From positions 1 to 5,185 of the forward strand of contig JAUQXG010000555.1 in NCBI GenBank assembly GCA_030834765.1: a stretch of 5,185 nt of DNA. The letters are read 5' to 3'. The notes under the pieces are model-generated. The model had not been told where the DNA came from and did no database searches. It worked only from the letters and a program-made list of their open reading frames with translations. Origin of the DNA: Lutispora sp. GTDB lineage: Bacteria; Bacillota; Clostridia; Lutisporales; Lutisporaceae. The translations under genes were made by a program, and so were the position numbers. Below are positions 1-5,185 of this stretch, piece after piece. Each line of letters opens with the position of its first letter. Position 1 is the first letter of the stretch.

Positions 1-650
1 TTTGCATTACTAGGTTCATCCTCTACTTTTTCTCTGAGTCTTCTCACTGTAACATCTACAGTTCTTACATCTCCATAATATTCATATCCCCATACTTCTT
101 CAAGCAAAGTTTCTCTTGAAAAAACCTGATCAGGATGGAGAGCAAGATATTTTAAAAGTTCAAACTCTCGAAGTGTCAATTCTAAAGGCCTGTCATTCTT
201 TCTTACTTCATATCTTGTCAAATCTATTACCAGATTACCGGATTTTACTACTTGACCACTTTCCTCACTATCACTTACGCCGAAGTTTACTCTCCTTATA
301 TTGGCCTTTACTCTAGCCATCAACTCTCTTACGCTAAAAGGTTTTGTCATATAATCGTCTGCACCTAATTCAAGTCCAAGTACTTTGTCAACCTCTTCTT
401 CTTTTGCAGTTAGCATGATGATTGGTGTACTCAAAGTATCTCTTAGCTTTTTGCAAACTGTAAAGCCATCCATAACAGGGAGCATGATGTCTAATATGAT
501 TAAATCTGGTTTATGCTCATAAGCCATATCAAGAGCTCGTTGACCATCTTCCGCTACAACTACCTTGTAACTTTCTTTTTCTAGATTGAATTTTATAATA
601 TCTGATATTGGTCTTTCATCATCTACTACCAAAATCTTTATGTTATTCAA
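1..650 (-). CDS. walR: WalR/YycF-like OmpR-family response regulator, 3' end cut by window edge
   Basis: Two-component response regulator; 216 residues are visible. The receiver domain (about 4-120) has the acidic pair D10/D11, phospho-acceptor D54 in LDIMLP, T81 in IMLTAK and K103 in TKPF. A linker leads to an OmpR/PhoB winged-helix domain (about 135 onward) with LTLREFELL and the block VWGYEYYGDVRTVDVTVRRL at 186-205, which is very close to the recognition helix of Bacillus subtilis WalR. Full WalR proteins are about 235 residues, so roughly 20 are missing beyond base 1. The start is a TTG at 650-648, because no in-frame ATG or GTG lies before the conserved strand NIKILVVDDE and a GGGAGGGG ribosome site (665-658) lies 7 bases upstream. 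In Firmicutes WalR controls cell-wall hydrolase and wall-metabolism genes, usually with kinase WalK encoded next. A PhoP-like paralogue is the main alternative, but the recognition-helix match favours WalR. Confidence 0.9.
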   Translation of the reverse strand, partial: MNNIKILVVDDERPISDIIKFNLEKESYKVVVAEDGQRALDMAYEHKPDLIILDIMLPVMDGFTVCKKLRDTLSTPIIMLTAKEEEVDKVLGLELGADDYMTKPFSVRELMARVKANIRRVNFGVSDSEESGQVVKSGNLVIDLTRYEVRKNDRPLELTLREFELLKYLALHPDQVFSRETLLEEVWGYEYYGDVRTVDVTVRRLREKVEDEPSNA

Positions 651-714
651 AATAAGACCCCTCCCTGCAGCGTTGCTGCTCAAAATTAAAATTGAAAAGA
701 CACAGGCTTTTCAA
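643..714 (-). CDS. possible 23-residue leader peptide overlapping the walR start
   Basis: A short frame opens with TTG (714-712), four bases after a GGGGTGG purine stretch (725-719). It reads LKSLCLFNFNFEQQRCREGS and three more residues, then ends at TAA (645-643), which overlaps the first codons of the regulator in another frame. Overlap of a stop with the next start is typical of translational coupling, and the walR ribosome site lies inside this frame. It has no recognisable family, uses a weak start, and is short enough to occur by chance. It could equally be plain untranslated leader. Treat as a candidate only. Confidence 0.2.
   Translation of the reverse strand: MKSLCLFNFNFEQQRCREGSYFE
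667..679 (-). repeat. small hairpin directly upstream of the walR ribosome site
   Basis: GCAGC-AAC-GCTGC is a perfect 5-bp stem with a 3-base loop. It sits one base upstream of the GGGAGGGG ribosome site, is the most GC-rich element of the spacer, and could influence access of ribosomes to the TTG start. No function is shown by the sequence alone. Confidence 0.35.
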
Positions 715-754
715 AATACCACCCCAATTTATATTTATATAAAGATTATTTTAT

Positions 755-779
755 GCAAAGAAGAAAATACCTTCTTTAC
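755..779 (-). repeat. 9-bp inverted repeat upstream of walR
   Basis: On the minus strand GTAAAGAAG and CTTCTTTGC pair over 9 bp (one G-U wobble) around a 7-base loop. The stem is AT-rich and is followed by ATAAAATAATC rather than a T-run, so it does not look like a normal intrinsic terminator. It may be a leader hairpin, a processing site or an operator. Confidence 0.35.
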
Positions 780-836
780 AGTGTTACAATTTGATTAAGT
801 TTTATCATATCTATCATTTTACTATATATAAAGCAT

Positions 837-1673
837 TTACTGCAAAGGAAAATTAATGTATTCCAATTTTTTTCCATATATTTTTTCATATGCTACTTGA
901 AAATTATTCAAATCTCTCATTTCATTTAAAAGTTTCAGCAGCTTTTCTCTTCCATCAGCCTCTACCATATTTCTGACTATTTCAAAGGATTGCCTATAAG
1001 CCTGCACTTCATTGAGCTTTATAAAATCTTTTCTCAATTCCTCTAAGGTGTAATAATCATCGTATTGGAAGTTTGGAGCCCATTCTGTTCCTAGTTGATC
1101 ATATTCCTCATAAAGCGCTAAACCTTCTGTAAACCATAAATCAACATTACCTCTTGTTAGACTATCTATTACTCTATGGGTGTATTCATGGAGTATTGGT
1201 CCGTCTTTTTCAAATTTTTCAAGATAATCCTTATCCTCAGAATTATATGCATTGGGAGAAAGTATATGAATGATACCTGTATTATATAAACCCATCACTT
1301 CCTGACCTTTTAAAGAAGGTTGATATTTCCCAAATTCTTCTTTCGTTGTATAGAGCATCACTGTGGTTTCATCTTCTGGATAATAGTTATATGCTTGTCC
1401 AATCAATGTATAACTTCTTTCAAACATATCTCCTATCTTCGCTACAATCGCTTCATCATCCTTTTTATATTTGATTATAAAATGTTTTGTATTGTAAATT
1501 TGAAACTCCTGGGTAAATTCACTGACTCGTGTTTTTTCTAAATATTTTAAAGCATTGTATCCGCTAATCTTTGCAGCTGTTATGCTCTTTTTATCATTAG
1601 AAGCTATTATTATAAGAAATACGGATAAAATAAGCAAAGTGATTATAAATTTATTTTTAAAAACTTTTTTCAT
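837..1673 (-). CDS. membrane-anchored zinc metallopeptidase (HExxH, peptidase MA-like)
   Basis: Predicted gluzincin-type zinc protease of 278 residues. A basic N-terminus and hydrophobic segment (about 9-25, FIITLLILSVFLIIIAS) act as an uncleaved anchor or signal peptide and place the catalytic domain outside the membrane. The zinc site is HEYTH at 162-166 (two His ligands, catalytic Glu163), with the third ligand probably Glu183 in WFTEGLALYEEY, the spacing expected for peptidase MA-like (M1/M61-related) enzymes. No lipobox is seen. The substrate is unknown. I chose ATG at 1673, because the purine stretch AAAGGGTGAT then gives about 7 bases of spacing. The in-frame GTG at 1685 lies inside that ribosome site and would add only four residues. 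The gene lies upstream of the WalR-like regulator with no obvious terminator between them; whether they act together is not shown. Confidence 0.85.
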   Translation of the reverse strand: MKKVFKNKFIITLLILSVFLIIIASNDKKSITAAKISGYNALKYLEKTRVSEFTQEFQIYNTKHFIIKYKKDDEAIVAKIGDMFERSYTLIGQAYNYYPEDETTVMLYTTKEEFGKYQPSLKGQEVMGLYNTGIIHILSPNAYNSEDKDYLEKFEKDGPILHEYTHRVIDSLTRGNVDLWFTEGLALYEEYDQLGTEWAPNFQYDDYYTLEELRKDFIKLNEVQAYRQSFEIVRNMVEADGREKLLKLLNEMRDLNNFQVAYEKIYGKKLEYINFPLQ

Positions 1674-1721
1674 ATCTGTAATCACCCTTTCTAAAAAATA
1701 AAAGAATTTTCAATCTAAGAT

Positions 1722-1742
1722 CCTCTGTCACAAGGACAAAGG
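1722..1742 (-). repeat. leader hairpin about 50 bases upstream of the peptidase start
   Basis: In the minus-strand RNA, CCTTTGTC pairs with GACAGAGG over 8 bp (one G-U wobble) around the 5-base loop CTTGT. The next bases are ATCTTAGATTG, not a T-run, so this is not a typical terminator. It would lie in the 5' leader of the metallopeptidase message. Confidence 0.45.
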
Positions 1743-1770
1743 TTTTAAATAGGAAATTCTAAATTATCCA

Positions 1771-1808
1771 TATGGTACAATGAAACATTTGTGTGGCATT
1801 GTGCCATA
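1771..1808. repeat. 12-bp inverted repeat with 14-base loop
   Basis: TATGGTACAATG (1771-1782) and CATTGTGCCATA (1797-1808) are complementary at 11 of 12 positions. The exception is G-U in a plus-strand RNA and A-C in a minus-strand RNA. A second, exclusive fold uses TGGCA (1794-1798) with TGCCA (1802-1806) around a 3-base loop. No T-run follows on either strand. It could be a leader RNA structure or an operator with two separated half-sites. Confidence 0.5.
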
Positions 1809-1816
1809 GCCATTAT

Positions 1817-1858
1817 AAAAGCAACGAGATCTAAACTTTTTATTTAAAGCCTCGTTGC
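1817..1858 (-). terminator. probable intrinsic terminator of the transporter operon
   Basis: Read on the minus strand, GCAACGAG pairs perfectly with CTCGTTGC over 8 bp. The loop is AT-rich and could extend the stem through CTTT/AAAG. The stem is followed at once by TTTTATAA. On the plus strand the bases after the stem are not T-rich, so it works in the minus direction only. It lies about 120 bases past the ATPase stop, the right place to end the transporter transcript. The long loop (22 bases) and short T-run make it less than ideal, and it may instead act as an attenuator in a peptidase leader. Confidence 0.6.
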
Positions 1859-1872
1859 CTGACTACAGATAT

Positions 1873-1901
1873 ATTATACTATAACTTTATGTAAACTTCA
1901 T
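1873..1901 (-). promoter_or_regulatory. weak sigma-A promoter candidate upstream of the metallopeptidase
   Basis: A perfect -10 hexamer TATAAT lies at 1878-1873 on the minus strand. Seventeen bases upstream is ATGAAG (1901-1896), which matches the -35 consensus TTGACA at only three positions. Transcription would begin near 1865 and run straight into the hairpin at 1858-1817. In such AT-rich DNA a chance TATAAT is common, so this is tentative. Confidence 0.25.
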
Positions 1902-1913
1902 TGGAATATTCTT

Positions 1914-1938
1914 GATAAGCACTTTTGTGCCTTTTATC
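1914..1938. repeat. weak hairpin after the ATPase gene
   Basis: GCAC-TTTT-GTGC forms a 4-bp stem (1919-1930), and GATAA/TTATC outside it can pair across a 3-base bulge. On the minus strand the following bases (AAGAATATTCC) contain no T-run. It may be a 3' end structure or part of the operon's termination region; support is slight. Confidence 0.25.
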
Positions 1939-1975
1939 TTTTCCTTCATTTTCATTTAAAAGCCCTTATGAAATC

Positions 1976-2779
1976 TTACATTTTATCTTGATTACTCTTA
2001 TCTTTATCTCTATAAGGCGGTTTAAAAACAATATTCAAAAGACCTGTTCCCGTATCCTCTGTAATGGTGGAATCCACTTCATATAATGTCTTTATAAACT
2101 CTTTATTTAAAACCTCTTTTGGTGTCCCATATTTAATAATTTTACCATCCTTTATTGCGCAGATTTTATCACAATACATGGCCGCAATATTTAAGTCGTG
2201 AATAGCAGCTACTACTGTAATCCCAAGACTTCTTACTGTATCCATAAGCTGTAGCTGATACTTTATGTCAAGATGATTTGTCGGTTCATCTAAAATCAAG
2301 CAATCTGTTTTTTGTGCTAATGCTCTAGCAAGAATGATTCTCTGCTGCTCTCCTCCAGATAAGCTTGAAAAGTTCCTATGGGCAAAATCCTTCATGCCTA
2401 CCTTTTCCAAGGAATTCATCATGATTTTGTAATCATCTTTATTTTCTTTTTCCATGAACTTTTTATGTGGAGACCGCCCCATTAAAACCATATCAGACAC
2501 AGTAAACTCAAAATTATAACTGTTGTGCTGAGATACTACAGCAATTTTTTTTGCTGTTTCTTTTATGGAAAAGCTTTTTATATCCTCTTCATTAAGCATT
2601 ATAGTTCCCATGGAAGGTTTTAAGATTCTATATATGCATCTTAAAAGTGTGCTTTTGCCGCTTCCATTAGGCCCTATAATCCCTACAAACTCTTTTTCTC
2701 CTACATACATATCCAGACCTTTTAATATATGGTTATTCCCTAAATAAATTTCTAGGTCAGAAACTCTTACTTTCATCAT
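1976..2779 (-). CDS. iron-chelate/cobalamin-type ABC transporter ATPase (FecE/BtuD family)
   Basis: Cytoplasmic ATPase of a metal-chelate importer; 267 residues, normal for the family. All nucleotide-binding motifs are present in order: Walker A GPNGSGKST (36-44), Q-loop Gln84 in VVSQHN, signature LSGGEQQR (140-147), Walker B LILDEP with D164 and catalytic E165, D-loop NHLD (168-171) and switch His194 in AAIHDL. The ATG at 2779 overlaps the permease stop by four bases (ATGA), and GGAGG in the end of the permease gene gives 6-base spacing. The second ATG at 2776 is possible but less well spaced. The overlap indicates translational coupling with the permease. The C-terminal tail (about 252-267) is highly charged and probably dispensable. 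The family covers siderophore, haem, cobalamin and some oxyanion importers; the ATPase does not reveal which. Confidence 0.93.
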   Translation of the reverse strand: MMKVRVSDLEIYLGNNHILKGLDMYVGEKEFVGIIGPNGSGKSTLLRCIYRILKPSMGTIMLNEEDIKSFSIKETAKKIAVVSQHNSYNFEFTVSDMVLMGRSPHKKFMEKENKDDYKIMMNSLEKVGMKDFAHRNFSSLSGGEQQRIILARALAQKTDCLILDEPTNHLDIKYQLQLMDTVRSLGITVVAAIHDLNIAAMYCDKICAIKDGKIIKYGTPKEVLNKEFIKTLYEVDSTITEDTGTGLLNIVFKPPYRDKDKSNQDKM

Positions 2780-3864
2780 CCATTGCCTCCAAACCCATAG
2801 GTTTTGCTCATCATTAAGTAAATAAAGCTTGGAGCGCCTATCATAGAGATTAATATTCCTATTGGCAGCTCATTTCCTGATACAATCAGTCTGGATAAAA
2901 CATCTGCCCAAATCAAGAATATTCCTCCAAGCAATGCCGACAGTATTATGGTTTTCCTATGATCCGTGCCAAACAGCATTCTGACTATATGGGGAATAAT
3001 CAATCCTACAAATCCAATCATTCCTGATGCATATACTATAAATCCGATGATGATAGATGTAACAATCAAATATATTTGTCTATATTTATTCAAATCCGTT
3101 CCTAATGTGATAGAAACTTCATCTCCAAGGAGCATTAAGTTGAGGGTTCTGGATTGTGTAATAAAAAAAACAGTGCTTATGATAACCGCAGGAAAAATAA
3201 TTCTAATACTTTCCCATTTCGCTCCCGCAAGACTTCCCATCAGCCAATAGGTGATGCTCTGCATACCATCTCTATCGTGAGCAAAATATACAATAAAGCT
3301 TGAAAAGGCAGAACACACGGCACTAAGTGCCATACCTGCAAGCAAAAGCTTTGTAGAATTTGCTCTTCCATTTACATTGGCCAAGGTAAGTACAAGTATT
3401 GATATCCCAAAGGCACCTGCAAAAGCGCATACTCCTACATAGTTGCTTCCAAAAAAAGTCCCTACTCCCAGCATAATAGCTAATGTAGCACCCAAGGATG
3501 CACCTGAAGAGATACCCAGTATATACGGATCTGCCAAAGGATTTTTTACAATGGCCTGCATGATTACCCCTGATATAGACAATCCCATCCCTACAGCCAC
3601 CGCCAATATAATTCTTGGAAGCCTGATAAACCATACAACATCATGGATAGGTCCCTTCCATAAGTTCTCCCCTACACCAATGTGAAACAACTTATAAACA
3701 ATAATTTTATATACATCCTTTATGGAGATATCAACGGATCCCATGGTTATCGCTATTAAAACTGATATAATCAGTATCCCTGATAGTATAATGGAAACGC
3801 CGATATAAAAAGGCGTTCCATTATATAAGTCAGTTTTCTCATCACGCTTCAAACTACATTTCAT
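2776..3864 (-). CDS. iron-chelate/cobalamin-type ABC transporter permease (FecCD/BtuC family)
   Basis: Integral membrane subunit of the importer, 362 residues, acting as a homodimer in this family with about ten transmembrane helices; the first is at about 20-41. Family hallmarks are FIRLPRIILA (79-88), the block MQAIVKNPLADPYILGISSG at 102-121, and GFVGLIIPHIVR (284-295), the loop and helix that contact the ATPase. These are followed by ADVLSR (320-325) and ELPIGILISMIGAPSFIYL near the C-terminus. A hydrophilic stretch of about 16 residues precedes the first helix. The ATG at 3864 starts five bases after the stop of the binding-protein gene, with no strong Shine-Dalgarno sequence, so translation probably depends on coupling. 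Only one permease gene is present, as expected for a homodimer. Substrate not determinable. Confidence 0.93.
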   Translation of the reverse strand: MKCSLKRDEKTDLYNGTPFYIGVSIILSGILIISVLIAITMGSVDISIKDVYKIIVYKLFHIGVGENLWKGPIHDVVWFIRLPRIILAVAVGMGLSISGVIMQAIVKNPLADPYILGISSGASLGATLAIMLGVGTFFGSNYVGVCAFAGAFGISILVLTLANVNGRANSTKLLLAGMALSAVCSAFSSFIVYFAHDRDGMQSITYWLMGSLAGAKWESIRIIFPAVIISTVFFITQSRTLNLMLLGDEVSITLGTDLNKYRQIYLIVTSIIIGFIVYASGMIGFVGLIIPHIVRMLFGTDHRKTIILSALLGGIFLIWADVLSRLIVSGNELPIGILISMIGAPSFIYLMMSKTYGFGGNG

Positions 3865-3869
3865 ATTTA

Positions 3870-4877
3870 TTACTTATACAGCTCTGGATATAAACCCTTT
3901 GAAATGGTCTTTATTCCATCCAGGGTCCTAATACCACTGGCATACACTTCACTTAACATGATAGGATGAACACGTTTTGACTTTACAGCTGATATGCTTG
4001 AAAATGCCGGATTATCCATGATGCTTTTCAATGCAGTATCCCGATCAATTTCATCTCCATAATAAACAGAAAAAATTACTTCAGGATTAAGCTTTATCAG
4101 ATCTTCTTTGCCGATTGTCCCATTTTCTTTTGCTGCTAGCTCTGCTCCCACTTGTTTTGCCACATCTCCGCCGATACTATCCTCTCCGTAAATACGATAT
4201 ACGCCCTCTTTTTCCACCTCTAAAATTACAGTTTTTACAGCTTCCTTCCCTTTAACAAAATCTTTAGCCTTTTGAATTTCATCTATCATTGTATTTACTA
4301 TTTGGTTTGCTTTGTCTTCTACATTAAAAATTTTACCCATATTTAAAATATCATCATATTCGTTTTGCAAGGTGTTTGGCTTAATAACTCCGCTGTTTTG
4401 TGCCATATATGTATTAATGCTTCTTTCATGCCAAAACCCCACATCTCCCAGATTTTTTTCTCCAAACAAGGAGTACCAGCTCAATATAAAATCAGGCTGC
4501 AATCCAATCACTTCTTCTTTTGTTGGCCTTTCCTCATAGTATTTTACTTTGCTAAAAGCACCTTTTAGTTCTTCTTTGACATCATGATCCAGCCCTGCAG
4601 CTGCAATAATCTTATCTTCCAGTCCTAAAGCTAATAATGTTTCTATGGAATTTTGGTATACTGCAACAACTCTTTCTGGTGATTTCTTAAATGTAATTTC
4701 CACTGGTTCCTTCGTAAAGTTATAAGTAGTAATTGTGACAGGATAATGTTCCTGCTTATTGCTATTTTCTTCAATGTTTCCTTGTATTTCAGCTCCAGCT
4801 GATATATCTTTGTTTGTGCATCCATTTGCTGCAAGCACCATGAGTGCTAATAAAATCATGATTAGCGTTTTTTTCAT
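3870..4877 (-). CDS. lipoprotein substrate-binding protein of the metal-chelate ABC transporter
   Basis: Extracytoplasmic receptor of the importer, 335 residues. A lipoprotein signal (MKKTLIMILLALMVLAANGC) ends at Cys20, the predicted lipidation and anchor site; the lipobox AANGC is acceptable rather than perfect. After a short polar linker the mature part is a FepB/BtuF-type (peripla_BP_2) two-lobed fold: SPERVVAVYQNSIETLLALG (66-85) opens the first lobe, LQPDFILSW (126-134) is its typical core strand, and LIKLNPEVIFSVYY (260-273) with DNPAFSSISAVKSKRVHPI (288-306) marks the second. I place the start at ATG 4877, because GGGGAG (4891-4886) lies 8 bases upstream and the lipoprotein signal begins there. 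A longer frame from TTG 4916 would put 13 residues before the signal and overlap the previous gene. The substrate (siderophore, haem, corrinoid or other metal complex) cannot be assigned. Confidence 0.92.
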   Translation of the reverse strand: MKKTLIMILLALMVLAANGCTNKDISAGAEIQGNIEENSNKQEHYPVTITTYNFTKEPVEITFKKSPERVVAVYQNSIETLLALGLEDKIIAAAGLDHDVKEELKGAFSKVKYYEERPTKEEVIGLQPDFILSWYSLFGEKNLGDVGFWHERSINTYMAQNSGVIKPNTLQNEYDDILNMGKIFNVEDKANQIVNTMIDEIQKAKDFVKGKEAVKTVILEVEKEGVYRIYGEDSIGGDVAKQVGAELAAKENGTIGKEDLIKLNPEVIFSVYYGDEIDRDTALKSIMDNPAFSSISAVKSKRVHPIMLSEVYASGIRTLDGIKTISKGLYPELYK

Positions 4878-4885
4878 TTTATTTT

Positions 4886-4891
4886 CTCCCC
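4886..4891 (-). promoter_or_regulatory. ribosome binding site that fixes the binding-protein start
   Basis: GGGGAG on the minus strand, 8 bases before ATG 4877. It lies within the 35-base gap after the CGGC-domain gene and decides against the longer TTG-initiated reading. Confidence 0.75.
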
Positions 4892-4912
4892 TTATACATT
4901 TGATTATATTGA

Positions 4913-5185
4913 TCAATGCGTACCCTTTATGACTTCTATATGGTGATCTTCAAATATTGTTTTTATTTCTTCCGTTCTTTTTATTTCACATTTCACTACA
5001 CAAACCCCAAGATGAAGCTTCTGAATACCTGCTTGTTCCAAATAGGTTGCAATGTTGATTAAGTTATCATCCGATTTATTTGAGCAAATATCACATGTAA
5101 AAAACGACATCAATTCCAAAGCTTCGTTTTCATAATTACTAAAAGTTTTTTGTCTATTGTTTAAGGCCTTAAAACATCCCATGGT
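4913..5185 (-). CDS. CGGC-domain putative metal-binding protein, 5' end cut by window edge
   Basis: Small cytoplasmic protein, first visible gene of the transporter operon; it stops 35 bases before the binding-protein ATG. About 90 residues are visible. The layout matches my recollection of the CGGC-domain family: GCFKALNNRQKTF near the left end of the domain, ELMSFFTCDIC with a CxxC pair (Cys30 and Cys33, counting the Met at 5182 as 1), LGVCVVKC (Cys61, Cys65), and the closing EVIKGTH, a typical family C-terminus. The name-giving CGGC is CDIC here, keeping the two outer cysteines. The Met at 5182 is probably internal: the frame stays open to the edge, and family members carry a further 20-30 residues with a first beta-strand and cysteine before this point. 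The family is of unknown function and presumed to bind metal through its cysteines. Its place ahead of a metal-chelate importer fits a role in metal or cofactor handling, which is inference. Confidence 0.7.
   Translation of the reverse strand, partial: TMGCFKALNNRQKTFSNYENEALELMSFFTCDICSNKSDDNLINIATYLEQAGIQKLHLGVCVVKCEIKRTEEIKTIFEDHHIEVIKGTH

Larger units (their letters stand above)
651..836 (-). other. peptidase-walR intergenic region
   Basis: This AT-rich spacer holds the hairpin at 755-779, the possible leader frame and the small hairpin at the walR ribosome site. No GC-rich stem with a T-run follows the peptidase stop, so read-through from the peptidase gene into walR is plausible. I see no convincing -35/-10 pair. 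The best I can find is TTGCAT followed after 19 bases by TATAAA, which is weak. A walR promoter here is likely on general grounds but cannot be fixed by eye. Confidence 0.4.
1674..1975 (-). other. transporter-peptidase intergenic region with several hairpins
   Basis: About 300 bases without a supportable gene on either strand. From the transporter end it holds a weak hairpin (1914-1938), a promoter candidate (1873-1901), a terminator-like hairpin (1817-1858), a 12-bp inverted repeat (1771-1808), a hairpin at 1722-1742, and the ribosome site of the peptidase gene. The concentration of inverted repeats is higher than in the other spacers of this window. Confidence 0.6.

Noticed and set aside
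116..316. Plus-strand open frame of 66 codons
   Set aside because: It lies antisense to the well-conserved response regulator; its product has no recognisable features.
772..788. WalR-box-like TGTAAC/TGTAAA pair upstream of walR (possible autoregulation)
   Set aside because: The WalR box as I know it is TGTWAH-N5-TGTWAH. Here the two half-sites are only two bases apart, so the spacing is wrong.
586..798. Plus-strand open frame of 70 codons
   Set aside because: It overlaps the start of the regulator and AT-rich spacer; composition is low-complexity and no ribosome site of note is seen.
1320..1541. Plus-strand open frame opposite the metallopeptidase
   Set aside because: Shadow of the HExxH peptidase gene; hydrophobic stretches arise from the complement of its codons.
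1674..1685. GTG start for the metallopeptidase at 1685
   Set aside because: The GTG is part of the purine-rich ribosome site itself, leaving no spacing; ATG 1673 fits better.
1812..1817. Second minus-strand TATAAT, at the T-run of the terminator
   Set aside because: No -35-like hexamer at 16-18 bases upstream; it is most simply the tail of the terminator.
2565..2747. Plus-strand open frame opposite the ATPase gene
   Set aside because: Antisense to the Walker A region of a fully supported ATPase.
2966..3685. Open frames on both strands inside the permease gene (2966-3250 and 3443-3685 plus, 3323-3634 minus)
   Set aside because: All are alternative frames of the FecCD-type permease, whose own frame is intact with all family motifs.
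4312..4834. Open frames inside the binding-protein gene (4312-4539 and 4365-4568 plus, 4643-4834 minus)
   Set aside because: Alternative frames of an intact binding-protein gene; no independent support.
1976..4877. Naming the transporter BtuCDF (cobalamin) or Fhu/Fep (siderophore)
   Set aside because: The class is certain but the subfamily is not; no riboswitch, Fur box or biosynthetic neighbour is visible to decide it.
4878..4916. Longer binding-protein start at TTG 4916
   Set aside because: It would place 13 extra residues before a normal lipoprotein signal, and ATG 4877 has a good ribosome site at the right distance.
1..5185. CRISPR arrays, insertion sequences, tRNA or rRNA genes
   Set aside because: No regular repeat-spacer pattern, transposase frame, terminal inverted repeats or tRNA-like cloverleaf was seen on either strand.

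Overview
The window is AT-rich (roughly one third G+C by eye). It uses TTG and possibly GTG starts, has purine-rich Shine-Dalgarno sites, and every gene I can support lies on the minus strand. It carries a WalR/YycF-type response regulator and a lipoprotein-type solute-binding protein. Together these point to a low-GC Gram-positive bacterium, most likely a member of the Clostridia or a near relative. I cannot name the species. Because all genes run right to left, 'upstream' below means towards higher coordinates.

Right half (about 1976 to 5185): a tightly packed four-gene operon. In transcription order it holds a CGGC-domain protein cut off by the window edge, a lipoprotein substrate-binding protein, a FecCD/BtuC-type permease and a FecE/BtuD-type ATPase. 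The last three make a complete importer of the iron-siderophore/haem/cobalamin class: the lipoprotein captures a metal chelate outside the membrane, the permease dimer moves it across, and the ATPase dimer powers the step. The leading gene encodes a cysteine-rich protein of a family thought to bind metal, so it may handle the metal or cofactor after uptake. The substrate cannot be read from the sequence. The operon promoter lies beyond the right edge.

Middle (1674 to 1975): about 300 bases without a gene. They hold the probable intrinsic terminator of the transporter operon, a weak promoter candidate just upstream of that terminator, and two further inverted repeats that would lie in the leader of the next gene. 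The central repeat can fold in two mutually exclusive ways.

Left half: a membrane-anchored zinc metallopeptidase of the HExxH...E (peptidase MA-like) type. It is followed by a 185-base spacer with a hairpin and a possible short leader reading frame, then by the WalR-like regulator, which starts at TTG and runs off the left edge about 20 residues short of its end. No terminator is visible between peptidase and regulator, so they may share transcripts. In related organisms walR is usually followed by the walK kinase gene, which would lie just outside the window.
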